Source: a virus
Direction: 5' to 3' (one strand)
Virus record (IMG/VR): IMGVR_UViG_3300035698_004223
Span: 1 to 26,926 of that record
DNA length: 26,926 nucleotides
Shown: one piece after another, positions 13,743 to 22,429 of the stretch
Numbering within the stretch: the stretch's first letter is position 1
How the letters are laid out: each line of letters begins with the position of its first letter
Position numbers and translations under genes: made by a program
Notes under the pieces: model-generated
The model's input: the letters and a program-made list of their open reading frames with translations, nothing else
Database searches by the model: none
Told to the model about the DNA's origin: nothing

Positions 13743-13759
13743 AGTTCACCCCCTGAAGG

Positions 13760-14098
13760 TTAGTCCTTGATGATTCCATCTGCCGGCAGATCGGCTACCG
13801 GTTCAATGTATTCCGGAAAGACCGGGTATTCTTCGCCGTCTACCAAGATCCGCTTGGCCCACGAAACCATATCAACGTAGGTTTTCTGGAAGGCGGCGCG
13901 CTGTTCCTTGTTCAGGCATCGCCAGTAATCAAAGACTGACATTTGCCCGAAGGTCTGGTTGATCCCCTGCCAGTTCACTTCACAATCATATTTGACGGCA
14001 GTTAGATCCCCACCTACGGAGTGATCCTCGGTTGTGAACTTCGGGCCTACACTGCTGGCCACGTTGATCGGCCCCGGAGCTTTCTTTTCGTCAGTCAT
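13760..14098 (-). CDS. Unknown small tail-region protein (112 aa)
   Basis: I chose the ATG at 14098: it has GGGGGAG upstream and overlaps the previous stop by 8 bases. A longer reading from 14182 runs through the preceding gene and is rejected. The sequence (EKKAPGPINVASSVGPKFTT, then NWQGINQTFGQMSVFDYWRC and DMVSWAKRILVDGEEYPVFP) looks alpha/beta. I do not recognise the family. Its place between the hub, a zinc-binding protein and the fibre suggests a tail tip or fibre assembly role. Confidence 0.66.
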   Translation of the reverse strand: MTDEKKAPGPINVASSVGPKFTTEDHSVGGDLTAVKYDCEVNWQGINQTFGQMSVFDYWRCLNKEQRAAFQKTYVDMVSWAKRILVDGEEYPVFPEYIEPVADLPADGIIKD

Positions 14099-14552
14099 TT
14101 GTCTCCCCCATAATTTCAATACTTGGCAGTTTGGCCACCGCCTCGGCAATGATCGGCAGTAATTCCTTGGAATGCAGCTCATTCTCGATCAGCAGGTTGG
14201 TCAACGGCTCTTTCGGAAACCAGTTGCGATGAACAAAACCCCTCGGGACTAGCAATGATTCGATCTGCCCGCGCTCCTTTGGGAACGGGGCCCGGATCAC
14301 TTTACCCCCGACCGCCTCGTTGTGACAGGTTCCACAATGAAACAGTTCATCTTCAAACGCGAGGTCTGCGCCACCACAACCGAAGGGGCAGTCCACTACC
14401 CATCGTCCGTGATTCACGTAAGGCGCGGCGGTTTTTAACTCGCTGGTGGCCATCTGAGCCAGCGCAGGGCGGGCGCGTAGCATACGCCGCGCCACTGGTT
14501 TCGGGTTTGCCGGCAGGATATCTTCGGCGGTTTCCACTTTACTGATATTCAT
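14091..14552 (-). CDS. Zinc-ribbon protein of the tail region (153 aa)
   Basis: The ATG at 14552 has AGGGGGAC upstream. A zinc ribbon is visible around residues 50 to 82: VDCPFGCGGADLAFEDELFH, with CGTCH after it, giving two Cys pairs. The part before it (RRMLRARPALAQMATSELKT) is basic and helical. The part after it is hydrophobic and helical (LLVPRGFVHRNWFPKEPLTN). The function is unknown. A zinc protein between the hub and the fibre is not standard; it may be an assembly factor or a small structural part of the tail tip. Confidence 0.7.
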   Translation of the reverse strand: MNISKVETAEDILPANPKPVARRMLRARPALAQMATSELKTAAPYVNHGRWVVDCPFGCGGADLAFEDELFHCGTCHNEAVGGKVIRAPFPKERGQIESLLVPRGFVHRNWFPKEPLTNLLIENELHSKELLPIIAEAVAKLPSIEIMGETND

Positions 14553-14560
14553 TCGTCCCC

Positions 14561-17335
14561 CTAATAAGCTAACTTGGTGCCACTATCCAGCGCACTATAA
14601 TCAAGGCACCAGAATTCTTCATCTTCGGCATCACTGATTGAATACTCAACATCGTGGATACCTCGGTGCCTCTCTATTGTATGCGTCACCCTGTTAATAT
14701 AAAAGTCCTGATCCATACCCATAGCGGTATTGATCACGTTCACCTTGTCGGATACCTCCCGGACGATCATCTGTTTCAGGTACGCCGCCGTCCTGTTCTT
14801 AATAACTTGCTTGACTTCCGGCTGCGGAGATTTGAACCGTGAAAGGTTGTAATCACAATACGCTTGGCCGGCAGTATAGTCGGTCATAAACTTGCCGTTG
14901 ATCCGCAAGGTTCGTTCCTGATAATCTCGGATACTGTCAGCGTCCGAGGCCTTCGCGGTTACCTGCGTGGTGCCATCGTAGTAATCCCCCCGTAGCTTGC
15001 ACAAGGTCAGGTAGACCAGCACGCCGGAATTGTTGGTGATCACCAGCGTTGCGCCCTTCGCCGCATCATATTTGACGATCGTGATATCGCTTGTCTTGTC
15101 GGTGCCGGTTCCGTCCGCAGCAGTGTTCGCGGTATAGTCGGTTGTGGCCACCGGCGTTGTGATCGCATTGGCGAAGTTGTCAAAGTTGGGATAGATCCGG
15201 ATCGTTTCACCGTCAGGTATTTCAGTGGCGGTTTGCAACCGCCAAAGCTCGGCGCTGGTTACCAGTTCCCACGGCGTTATCGTGGCCCGAATCGTGTTGT
15301 ATAGCGTTTTCATTCCGAAGGAATAGGAAAGGTCGCCCATCCCATCGGTGATCGTCCACCGGACAGTCTGGTGCGCTACTGAGTAGCGATGATACCGATC
15401 TTCATAAGCAGCTGCACCTTTGTAGTTGATATAGTAAAGCGATCGTTCGCTTTCTTCCAGATCAAGGATCGCGTTCCGGACGCGGATCTGCGTCCAGTGA
15501 CCATAAGGCACCGTATCCTGACCGTCATCTATCTGCCGGCGGTTGATTCGGTTGTAAAGACGCTTGGCCCCGGTCACTGAAAGCGGTACATCGTGAACCA
15601 TAAAATCATCGAAGAAGCAATCTGAGGTTAATCCCCACGGACTTCTATTGATGTGTATAGATTGTGCTCCGCAATCTGCAAAGAAATAGGTTGAATCTGT
15701 TCCTGTAAAAGCAACCGAAGCCCCATTGACAACCAACGTAAAACCAGTCCCATCTTGCGTCAGCGTCACCGTGTACCACTTGTAATTTTCAAGTATTGAC
15801 GCAGTAATCAGCGAGGTAACCCTTACGTTCCCGACCTCTTGATAAATCTGTATTTTATCCCCTTTATTGGAAGTAGAAAGCCGAAGATAATTAGTGGAGT
15901 TATATCCATATATCCATAATATTCGCATTGAAGTCATATCATTTGTATGAAGGAAACTGAAGGTTACTGAGCCTTTAGTAGCGGCCTGTATAGCAGCAGA
16001 AGTAACGTGGGCGTATTGAGCAGTAGTAAAATACCGGCTTCGGGCGTTGCAATATCCCCACCGGCTACCGCCTTCAGTCGTGCCGCTGGTTAGCGTCATT
16101 GGAATATTCTCCGGGGATAAATCTTTGACGGTCGTGCCGTCTATCGTCCACGGATCGAAGGACCACCAGCCAACCAACCCGTTACGAGGTACTCCGTCCC
16201 ATTCGGTTTCGGTCAGCAGCGCGTTTACCAAGTAGCCGGTTTTCTTGGTCTTCATAAGCGGCGGACTGATCTCTGCGCGGGCCTGATAGTCCAACCCGTC
16301 CAGACAGGTGATCGCGCATTGCTTGGAATTCCAGTGAGGTGTCGGCACGATGTTCTCGACGAAACCTTCAAACAGTTCTTTCTCAAGAGGAACGTGGCCA
16401 TCCTCCCAAGTTACTACTGCCGGCAAATCTTCACTATGAATCTGGTACGGGCCTTCATCGTGAGTTGTCTCACCAATCGCTTCATTCATACGGGAGTCAA
16501 AGACTACCCCTTGCGGATCACTCGGCCCGTTCAACCCGACCCCGCCATTGCGATTCGCGGTTACTTCCGCTTGCCCCATCAGCCGGTTGTAAATGATGGT
16601 CCTGTCAAACCGGCCTTGGAAACGGTGGGCATATGAATCAGTCTCGGACGAACCTAACGCCAATTTGATACCAGCAGCAAACGTGGTTGCCGCCGTATGA
16701 TAGTCGGCAGTTTGGTCAACCGCATCTAAATAAAGGTGCATCCGGCCACTGTCAATATCTTTATCCCACGTTCCGACCAGATGATAATAAGCGTCTCCAT
16801 AAACAGCCGGGTCAAAGTAAATATAAGCAGCATCCCCATTATACGCATTCATCCAAAACAGCAAATAATGATTAGACTTCAAGACGATCCCGAAACCATC
16901 ATTCCACGATGAATTATGATAGCCAAGTAATTGTGCATAAGACTGATAATTTGCGGCGGCAATGTACACCCACATCTCAATCGTTACCCGGTCAGTCAAG
17001 GTGGACAAGATCGCAGCTTCTTCAAAGGTGATTTTGCTTCCTGCCACTCCCGTAGTCTTCAAGGCATACCCGGCAACGGAAGTCTCCCGGACGCGGACGC
17101 GGCGGCGAGGAAGAAGGTTTCCATACAGTGGGCCGGAAGATAGCGAAGGACTGAAACGACCATCATCATTGCGTAGAATCAGTGAACACCTGCCGGGCTT
17201 GGCTCGATCTAACTCGCTATCCTTGCCGCGATCTATAACGACCTTGCGAACATACTCTGAGATATCTTCGCCGGTGCCACCGAAGGCACCGTCATTATCC
17301 CAATCAGCGTTTATTTCATAAGTTCCAATAGCCAT
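14561..17335 (-). CDS. Large distal tail / hub protein with two LamG-like domains (924 aa)
   Basis: The start overlaps the tape measure stop as TAATG. The N-terminal 86 residues (ADWDNDGAFGGTGEDISEYV, then RCSLILRNDDGRFSP and PRRRVRVRET) match the start of a known tail family found after the tape measure gene. The expected continuation, LFEGFVENIVPTPHWNSKQC (from about 321), is displaced by a first LamG-like jelly-roll domain at about 92 to 260 (VTIEMWVYI, YYHLVGTWDKD). A second LamG-like domain lies at about 386 to 597 (GLVGWWSFDP, KWYTVTLTQDGTGF). The C-terminal 300 residues look like a hub part with beta-strands. LamG domains usually bind sugars, so this protein may both build the tail tip and touch the host surface. 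Confidence 0.83.
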   Translation of the reverse strand: MAIGTYEINADWDNDGAFGGTGEDISEYVRKVVIDRGKDSELDRAKPGRCSLILRNDDGRFSPSLSSGPLYGNLLPRRRVRVRETSVAGYALKTTGVAGSKITFEEAAILSTLTDRVTIEMWVYIAAANYQSYAQLLGYHNSSWNDGFGIVLKSNHYLLFWMNAYNGDAAYIYFDPAVYGDAYYHLVGTWDKDIDSGRMHLYLDAVDQTADYHTAATTFAAGIKLALGSSETDSYAHRFQGRFDRTIIYNRLMGQAEVTANRNGGVGLNGPSDPQGVVFDSRMNEAIGETTHDEGPYQIHSEDLPAVVTWEDGHVPLEKELFEGFVENIVPTPHWNSKQCAITCLDGLDYQARAEISPPLMKTKKTGYLVNALLTETEWDGVPRNGLVGWWSFDPWTIDGTTVKDLSPENIPMTLTSGTTEGGSRWGYCNARSRYFTTAQYAHVTSAAIQAATKGSVTFSFLHTNDMTSMRILWIYGYNSTNYLRLSTSNKGDKIQIYQEVGNVRVTSLITASILENYKWYTVTLTQDGTGFTLVVNGASVAFTGTDSTYFFADCGAQSIHINRSPWGLTSDCFFDDFMVHDVPLSVTGAKRLYNRINRRQIDDGQDTVPYGHWTQIRVRNAILDLEESERSLYYINYKGAAAYEDRYHRYSVAHQTVRWTITDGMGDLSYSFGMKTLYNTIRATITPWELVTSAELWRLQTATEIPDGETIRIYPNFDNFANAITTPVATTDYTANTAADGTGTDKTSDITIVKYDAAKGATLVITNNSGVLVYLTLCKLRGDYYDGTTQVTAKASDADSIRDYQERTLRINGKFMTDYTAGQAYCDYNLSRFKSPQPEVKQVIKNRTAAYLKQMIVREVSDKVNVINTAMGMDQDFYINRVTHTIERHRGIHDVEYSISDAEDEEFWCLDYSALDSGTKLAY

Positions 17336-20100
17336 TAAGCCCCCGCGTAAGCATCGCCAAATTCAAGACGTTGCTGCTCCGCTATTTTCTCCGCTACCTG
17401 ACGCGCCAGCTTTTCGATTGCTGAATCGTCCGATAAATAAACCGGATCCTGAAAGATGAGGTTTATCGTTTGTTCTGATTGCCGCCCCTTCAGGTCAGCA
17501 ATAAGATCTCGGATTACATCAGCAGAAAGTTGGTAGTCTGCCCAATCCTGATACGGCATTGATTCTTTAATACCGCGCACCATATCAGCCAACGCATCTT
17601 CCATAATCGCCGGATCTCGCAGCGATGGCGGGATAGCACCTTGAAGTGCTGCCATAATATTCTCTATAAGCGAATCACTGGCTATACCTGTTTCTGCTGC
17701 GATCCGCGCGTCCTCGATAGCCTGCTTCGCTTCCTTTTCCATCGCAGGCCACATACCTTTGATCAAGCTGATCATTACGGCTGTCGGGTTTGACGGCATC
17801 CCCTTCGCTTCCTGACCTTTCTGATACTCGGCGACCTTTTCACCTATCGCTGCCATCGTCTTCGGGAATAGTTGCGTGAGTTGGTTATACGCCCGCATAA
17901 TGTCATCGCCATTTTCCGGGGCCCACCCTACGGTGCGCTCCATAAAACTACCGAAGTCTGACGAACCCCCGCTTACTGCCTGACCGGGAGACACCCCCAC
18001 ACCGGGTACATCACCCGCCGCCGCAGCAGCATTGATCAGCGCATCGGTCAGCGTATTTACTTCAGTCGTTGCGCCGGCAGCGGCGGTTCCAACATCGTCA
18101 ATCTTCGGAGCAAGGTCGGTCGTTGCGGTGGTGGCCACTACGGCCGCTTCTGCTAAACCTTCCACGGCTTCTTGCGCTTGCCGTTCCATCACTTCGGCCA
18201 TATCCGCAGTAGCGAGGTTTAATCCTTCCATACCGTCCGACTTGCTACCAATCAGCCCTTCCACCTTGTCGGTCAGCCAGCCAATGGCCTCGCCAACCTT
18301 CCCGAATATATCTATGATCGGCAGCAGCACGTTTTCCATAAGCCACTCAAGGGCGGCGGTCAAAGGTTCAACCGCCATCTCGATCAATTCGGTTAAAAAG
18401 ACGATCAGCTTTGTGCTAATCAGTGAAGCGAGTTCCATCACCGGCACCAGTATCTTCATAAACAGTTCAAGCAAAGGCGGCAGCAAGGTCAAAGCCAATT
18501 CCATAATCGGCTCAAGCAGCAACATTACTGCGTCCAGTAGTTTCATCATCGTGGGCCACAATTCAAACAGTACCGGCAGTATGGTAGAAAATGCTTCCTG
18601 AAGGGTGCCAATGACCGGCACCAGCATAGCCTGAAGGAAGTCGGCCAACGGGATCACCACCGTGTCCAGTAGGTAATCGAGCAGTTCAGTGACCGGGCCG
18701 ATGGCTTCACTCATTAACTGATTGAAGATGGCTATCAGTGGCGGCAGAATCGCGCTGACCAAGGCCGTGATTGGTTCAATTAACTTCAGGAATACGTCAA
18801 GGATTGGTTTCAAGAACGCCATCAGGTTACCGAAAAGATCAATTAGAGGTGGCAGCAGTTCATTGATTAGCGGCATTAGGGCATCCACGATACCGACCAC
18901 ACCTTCAGCCAATGGCTGGAAAGCCTCAATCATCGGGGTGATGGATTCCACGACCGCGCCGATGATCTCCACCAACGGGGATAGCACCGCGCTCATAAGT
19001 TCGCCAAGTTCCTGAATTGGTAGAACATCAACCAATTGTGAAAACTGATCGATCAGTGGTTGGAGTAACGGCATCAGCCCGGTGCCAAGTGTGATCATTA
19101 CCGCGTTGAATTTTTCCTTTAGCATTTCAAGCTGCCGGGCCATACCTTTGTTGACTTCCTCATAAGCGGCGGTTGACGCACCGGCGGCATTGAAGGACGC
19201 TTCCAGATCGGCAGAAAAGGTCTCGGCATTATCGCCGGTCAGTGAAAGCACCGCGTTCAATCCTTCCACGCGGCCCATCATTCTTGAAAGTTTCTCCTGC
19301 GATCCACCGGCTGCGGCGGTTACCGCTTCAAGCGCGCCTTGCAGGTCGTTTTCTTCAAGCACCGCTGTTCCGCTTTCGTAGCCCATCGCCTGAAGCGCGG
19401 TGGTCATTTCATCGGTTGGCTTGATCAACGCTTGAATCGCTGCCCGGATCTGATTAGTGGCCACCGTGGTCGGCACACCTTGTTTGGTTACCGTGGCGAT
19501 CGCCGCCGCGACTTCCTCAAACTGAACACCGGCTGCAGAAGCCATCGGTGCTACCTGAAACATACTGGCAGACAGTTCTGCGAAGGTAGTCTTACCACCT
19601 TTCACCGTGGCAAACATTACGTCAGCCACATTCGTGACTTCGGAAGCGGGGATCTTGAAGGCATTAAGCACCGTAGTCAAACCATCAACGGCGGTTTCGG
19701 TATCGGTGACACCACCGACCGCCGCCTGCGCCGAAACGCGCAGCATATCGATAGCCTCGCTTGCCGGCACTCCTGCGCTGATCGCTTGATATAGGGCGCC
19801 AGCCAGCTCGTCCCCGGACTTACCGACTTCTTTGCTTAGATCCGTGACCTGCTTATTAAGGTTTCCGAACTGTTCTTCGGAAAGACCGAGCATCGTATTG
19901 ACCTCGCGCATCTTCCCCTCGAAGGTAGCAGCGGCCTTGATCGACGCGGCCCCGAAACCAGCCAAAGCGGCGGCACCCGCTACGGCAAAAGCACCGGCAG
20001 CTTTTGACAAACCACCGATGTTTTTCTTTAGGCCGGCCAGCTTTCCACTGGCTTCGTCCTTGGCATTCATTAGCAGGATTACTTCACGAACATCAGCCAT
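17335..20100 (-). CDS. Tape measure protein (921 aa)
   Basis: Tape measure proteins set tail length and are injected with the DNA. The N-terminal part (DEASGKLAGLKKNIGGLSKA, then hydrophobic AAGAFAVAGAAALAGFGAAS) and a PhageMin tail-type domain at about 65 to 330 are clear, with VTDLSKEVGKSGDELAGALY, LRVSAQAAVGGVTDTETAVD and KGGKTTFAELSASMFQVAPM. A long, strongly hydrophobic helical region (about 340 to 640) has repeats of the type LLPPLIDLF, ILPPLIAIF and LLPPLLELF and may form the membrane channel. The ATG at 20100 overlaps the end of the gpGT frame. At the usual about 1.5 Angstrom per residue the length would correspond to a tail of roughly 140 nm; that is a rule-of-thumb estimate. Confidence 0.95.
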   Translation of the reverse strand: MADVREVILLMNAKDEASGKLAGLKKNIGGLSKAAGAFAVAGAAALAGFGAASIKAAATFEGKMREVNTMLGLSEEQFGNLNKQVTDLSKEVGKSGDELAGALYQAISAGVPASEAIDMLRVSAQAAVGGVTDTETAVDGLTTVLNAFKIPASEVTNVADVMFATVKGGKTTFAELSASMFQVAPMASAAGVQFEEVAAAIATVTKQGVPTTVATNQIRAAIQALIKPTDEMTTALQAMGYESGTAVLEENDLQGALEAVTAAAGGSQEKLSRMMGRVEGLNAVLSLTGDNAETFSADLEASFNAAGASTAAYEEVNKGMARQLEMLKEKFNAVMITLGTGLMPLLQPLIDQFSQLVDVLPIQELGELMSAVLSPLVEIIGAVVESITPMIEAFQPLAEGVVGIVDALMPLINELLPPLIDLFGNLMAFLKPILDVFLKLIEPITALVSAILPPLIAIFNQLMSEAIGPVTELLDYLLDTVVIPLADFLQAMLVPVIGTLQEAFSTILPVLFELWPTMMKLLDAVMLLLEPIMELALTLLPPLLELFMKILVPVMELASLISTKLIVFLTELIEMAVEPLTAALEWLMENVLLPIIDIFGKVGEAIGWLTDKVEGLIGSKSDGMEGLNLATADMAEVMERQAQEAVEGLAEAAVVATTATTDLAPKIDDVGTAAAGATTEVNTLTDALINAAAAAGDVPGVGVSPGQAVSGGSSDFGSFMERTVGWAPENGDDIMRAYNQLTQLFPKTMAAIGEKVAEYQKGQEAKGMPSNPTAVMISLIKGMWPAMEKEAKQAIEDARIAAETGIASDSLIENIMAALQGAIPPSLRDPAIMEDALADMVRGIKESMPYQDWADYQLSADVIRDLIADLKGRQSEQTINLIFQDPVYLSDDSAIEKLARQVAEKIAEQQRLEFGDAYAGA

Positions 20101-20376
20101 TTTCTTGTTCCTGTTCCTCGGTGCCGGCAGCGCGTAGCATTTCGAGCCATATCGCTACCATTGCCGGTTTCATCTTCTTCACGTTCCGATTATGCTGATC
20201 TTTGGAAGCTATCAAGGCGCGGTGTTCAAGGATACGAAACACAAGTTCCGGATCTTGATTCAAAGCCTCGGTAGGGGTGCAACCGAAAGCACTGCAAACG
20301 GTATCCAGCAGGTTGACCTTCGGATCTGCGATCGGCCCACCATCGACTATTTCTGCGAAGAGGGCCGCGAGGCGTT
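20093..20376 (-). CDS. gpT-type extension of the tail assembly chaperone, reached by -1 frameshift
   Basis: After the slippery heptamer the -1 frame is open from 20377 to TGA at 20095-20093. It would add about 94 residues (RLAALFAEIVDGGPIADPKV and onwards, LFRILEHRALI-like helices, ending AAGTEEQEQENG). It has no good start codon of its own. The stop overlaps the ATG of the tape measure gene. The fusion (about 254 residues) would be the gpGT-like chaperone that binds the tape measure protein, as in lambda and many siphoviruses. I saw no stop in this frame over the whole stretch. Confidence 0.82.
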
Positions 20377-20380
20377 TTTT
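20333..20380 (-). promoter_or_regulatory. Programmed -1 ribosomal frameshift signal (slippery site plus stem)
   Basis: The minus strand reads A-AAA-AAC (20380 to 20374) in the correct phase of the gpG-like frame (CGA AAA AAC). Six bases later a perfect 6-bp stem CGGCCC (20367-20362) with GGGCCG (20338-20333) can form. Heptamer, phase, spacing and the open -1 frame all fit a programmed frameshift. Confidence 0.85.
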
Positions 20381-20856
20381 CGTCTAGCCGGAACGTCATA
20401 TTTCCCTTGTGCAAGCTTCGCGAGGTATGCTACTTCTTCCTCGTTAAGGTCCATAATTACGTCCACGTTTTTGTAAGGTTGAGAAAGCGGGTTTCCTTCA
20501 AGATCCGTCCAGTTCCAGCCCACGACCTTTGACGCGATCTGTTCGCACATCACCCGGAAAGTCTGCTCCAAGCGATCAAGCTTTTCTCGGATCACCTGCT
20601 GTTTCAGCGTTTTTCCCTCGGGAGTAGCTTCATCTATTTCCTGAAGGTCTTCCTTACCGACCTCGGATAAATTGGTGTAACTCAGGTATTGCTTGATTGA
20701 GCCCACCGGGATCAGGTCTACCCATTCGCCAGTGTGTACAGGGTGAGGCGTGCCGGTCTTAATCACTACGCCCCCTTTCGTTTCCCTGCCCGTGTGAATG
20801 ATACAATCGTCCGAAGGTATCCTAACCGGCGGTATCTTGAATTTGAGTTCTGCCAT
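20347..20856 (-). CDS. Tail assembly chaperone, gpG-like (169 aa)
   Basis: I chose the ATG at 20856, with GGGGGGAA upstream, rather than the ATG at 20889 which lacks a ribosome binding site. The protein (ELKFKIPPVRIPSDDCIIHT, then TGEWVDLIPVGSIKQYL, LKQQVIREKLDRLEQTFRVM and MDLNEEEVAYLAKLAQGKYD) shows no catalytic motif. Its place directly before the tape measure gene and the frameshift signal near its end identify it as the short form of the tail assembly chaperone pair. The unshifted frame ends with TAG at 20347. Confidence 0.82.
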   Translation of the reverse strand: MAELKFKIPPVRIPSDDCIIHTGRETKGGVVIKTGTPHPVHTGEWVDLIPVGSIKQYLSYTNLSEVGKEDLQEIDEATPEGKTLKQQVIREKLDRLEQTFRVMCEQIASKVVGWNWTDLEGNPLSQPYKNVDVIMDLNEEEVAYLAKLAQGKYDVPARRKNASRPSSQK

Positions 20857-20895
20857 ATTACTATTCCCCCCATTATTCACTTGGTTCATATTCGC

Positions 20896-21303
20896 TTAGG
20901 AAACCGCGCGGGTTAGCACGCCATTAACTTGCAGCTCGGTATCATACCGGAGCGCATCGCCAACGTCTGCGGCGAGGCGGTAGGATTTCACCAGCGCGTT
21001 GCCGGTATAGTTCGGGTGATCGGCGGAGGCGGATTCGCCGTCCGGCTGGAATATGATCGGTGATTCACCGGAGCCGATTTTTCCGAAGATGGTAGCGTCA
21101 CCCTGCGCAGCAGCGAGATCCGCAGCACCGCGAACACTTAACTTGCCGGTGGGTAAACCCTCGACAAACTCCGAACCGCTATCCGCGAAAGCCGTAACTT
21201 CCGGCAGGTTCACATCGATGGACATCTCCACCGAGGCCAGTTCGTCTTCAAGGGATATGCCCCCCAAACTGAAATTGGCATTTTTTGCAGCTACTCTACC
21301 CAT
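20896..21303 (-). CDS. Tail tube-like protein, third paralog (135 aa)
   Basis: The ATG at 21303 has AGGAGG upstream, the best canonical ribosome binding site of the region, which fits a highly expressed protein. It shares with the two upstream genes the block VNLPEVTAFADSGSEFVEGL, then KLSVRGAAD, and ends with a strand segment RYDTELQVNGVLTRAV. This matches the beta-rich fold of phage tail tube proteins. As the last gene before the chaperone it is probably the main tube subunit. The family call is based on motif and position. Confidence 0.76.
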   Translation of the reverse strand: MGRVAAKNANFSLGGISLEDELASVEMSIDVNLPEVTAFADSGSEFVEGLPTGKLSVRGAADLAAAQGDATIFGKIGSGESPIIFQPDGESASADHPNYTGNALVKSYRLAADVGDALRYDTELQVNGVLTRAVS

Positions 21304-21346
21304 TGTTAAAACCTCCTGATTATTATTATCTTGCAGCGATCGACCA

Positions 21347-22084
21347 TTACGCTACGCCTTGCTCCTTGCCCACCACTATCAGTAACGTCATTGACGTACC
21401 TGTGAAGCCCGTGATATTGACTTGTTTCCACGCTTCCGTGGCGAGTATCGTCGACAACCGCCAAACGCCCACACCGCTAATTGCCTGTTGTAGCCCGGTG
21501 ATCAGCGCGTAAGCATCGGCGCTGCCATCATCTGAACTCTGTTCGATATCCACCGTCAGCTCGGTGCCATCAAAGGCGAGACACCTTATAACAGTTACGA
21601 ACTTTTCACCTGCGTCAGTCACCCCGATATTCTGGTTGCTGTTTGTGATCACCCCAGTTGCGGTAACCGCGCCGTTACTGAGTACGGTCGACCTGACAGC
21701 TGCACCGTTGGCCTGCCATTCGATATTGAGCAGGATAGCCCCGGAAACATCCACTGGCCGGCCTTGCGTTTTACTGCGCGCCCGGAGTTCGTACCCGATA
21801 TCCCCGTAACTTGAGTCATTCCCCGGATATATACCGAGGTAGTGATCTGCGCCGTCCATCACTCCCCACATTTCTTCATCATAACCATCATCGTCAGGAT
21901 CAAAGAAACCGTTTAGCGAAACCTTGGAGCTTGCTTTGCCTTCCACGAATTCGGTGCCGGCATCCGCGAAACAGGTTACGTCCGGAAGGTTGACATCCGT
22001 ACTGAATTCGGCCTTGTTGGTACGTCCGGAGAAGTTGAATTCATCAACGTAAATACGACTTCCCTTGCTTGCTGATCTAACCAT
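21347..22084 (-). CDS. Tail tube-like protein with C-terminal extension, second paralog (245 aa)
   Basis: The ATG at 22084 has AGAGGGGG upstream. Residues 1 to 150 contain the shared block VNLPDVTCFADAGTEFVEGK and KVSLNGFFDPDDD, and a final strand LLNIEWQANGAAVRSTV, as in the 135-residue protein. The last about 95 residues (EKFVTVIRCLAFDGTELTVD, then QQAISGVGVWRLSTI and VNITGFTGTSMTLLIVVGKE) form an extra beta domain. Extra C-terminal domains on tube proteins often project from the tail surface. It may be a minor tube protein, a decorated tube subunit or a tail terminator-related protein. Confidence 0.7.
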   Translation of the reverse strand: MVRSASKGSRIYVDEFNFSGRTNKAEFSTDVNLPDVTCFADAGTEFVEGKASSKVSLNGFFDPDDDGYDEEMWGVMDGADHYLGIYPGNDSSYGDIGYELRARSKTQGRPVDVSGAILLNIEWQANGAAVRSTVLSNGAVTATGVITNSNQNIGVTDAGEKFVTVIRCLAFDGTELTVDIEQSSDDGSADAYALITGLQQAISGVGVWRLSTILATEAWKQVNITGFTGTSMTLLIVVGKEQGVA

Positions 22085-22087
22085 TGT

Positions 22088-22429
22088 CTACCCCCTCTTG
22101 AACTGGTCGCGAATTCCTTCACGCCGGGCTTGTTCTGAATTTTCCCACCACGCTTTAATAGCGTTAGCCTGTTCGTCATTCTGGTAGTATTCCATCGCCT
22201 TATCGTACAACATCTTTTTGATATTGAGACCTGTGGCGGTATCTTCCGGGCCAAGCACTATGACGGTGCCGGGATCGACCCGGAGCTGCGTGTTGATCTG
22301 AAGCTTCACCCTCGCAACATAGAATTCCTCACCCGGTTTCAGGTCAGCCCGGTTGTAGCTGATCGTTACGACCGGCTCCTGCGGGATAGACTGAAGTTGT
22401 GCCAGCTCCTGTTTCTTGGATTTCACCAT
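22088..22429 (-). CDS. Unknown small protein between tube-like genes (113 aa)
   Basis: The ATG at 22429 overlaps the previous stop (TAATG) and has AAGGGGG upstream. The first half (VVTISYNRADLKPGEEFYVA, then VKLQINTQLRVDPGTVIVLG) looks like a beta barrel. The second half (KKMLYDKAMEYYQNDEQANA, WWENSEQARREGIRDQF) is helical and charged. I do not recognise it; the position suggests a tail structural or assembly factor. Confidence 0.64.
   Translation of the reverse strand: MVKSKKQELAQLQSIPQEPVVTISYNRADLKPGEEFYVARVKLQINTQLRVDPGTVIVLGPEDTATGLNIKKMLYDKAMEYYQNDEQANAIKAWWENSEQARREGIRDQFKRG

Noticed and set aside
18032-18601. Long plus-strand reading frame of 189 codons
   Set aside because: It lies antisense to the tape measure gene, is very Ser/Ala/Ile rich as expected from the reverse of a Leu-rich repeat region, and has no ribosome binding site. 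All plus-strand frames in the window are shadows of this kind.
20226-20414. Separate 62-codon frame after the gpG-like gene
   Set aside because: It is in a frame different from the -1 extension, has an Arg-rich shadow-like composition, and the gpGT reading explains the region better.
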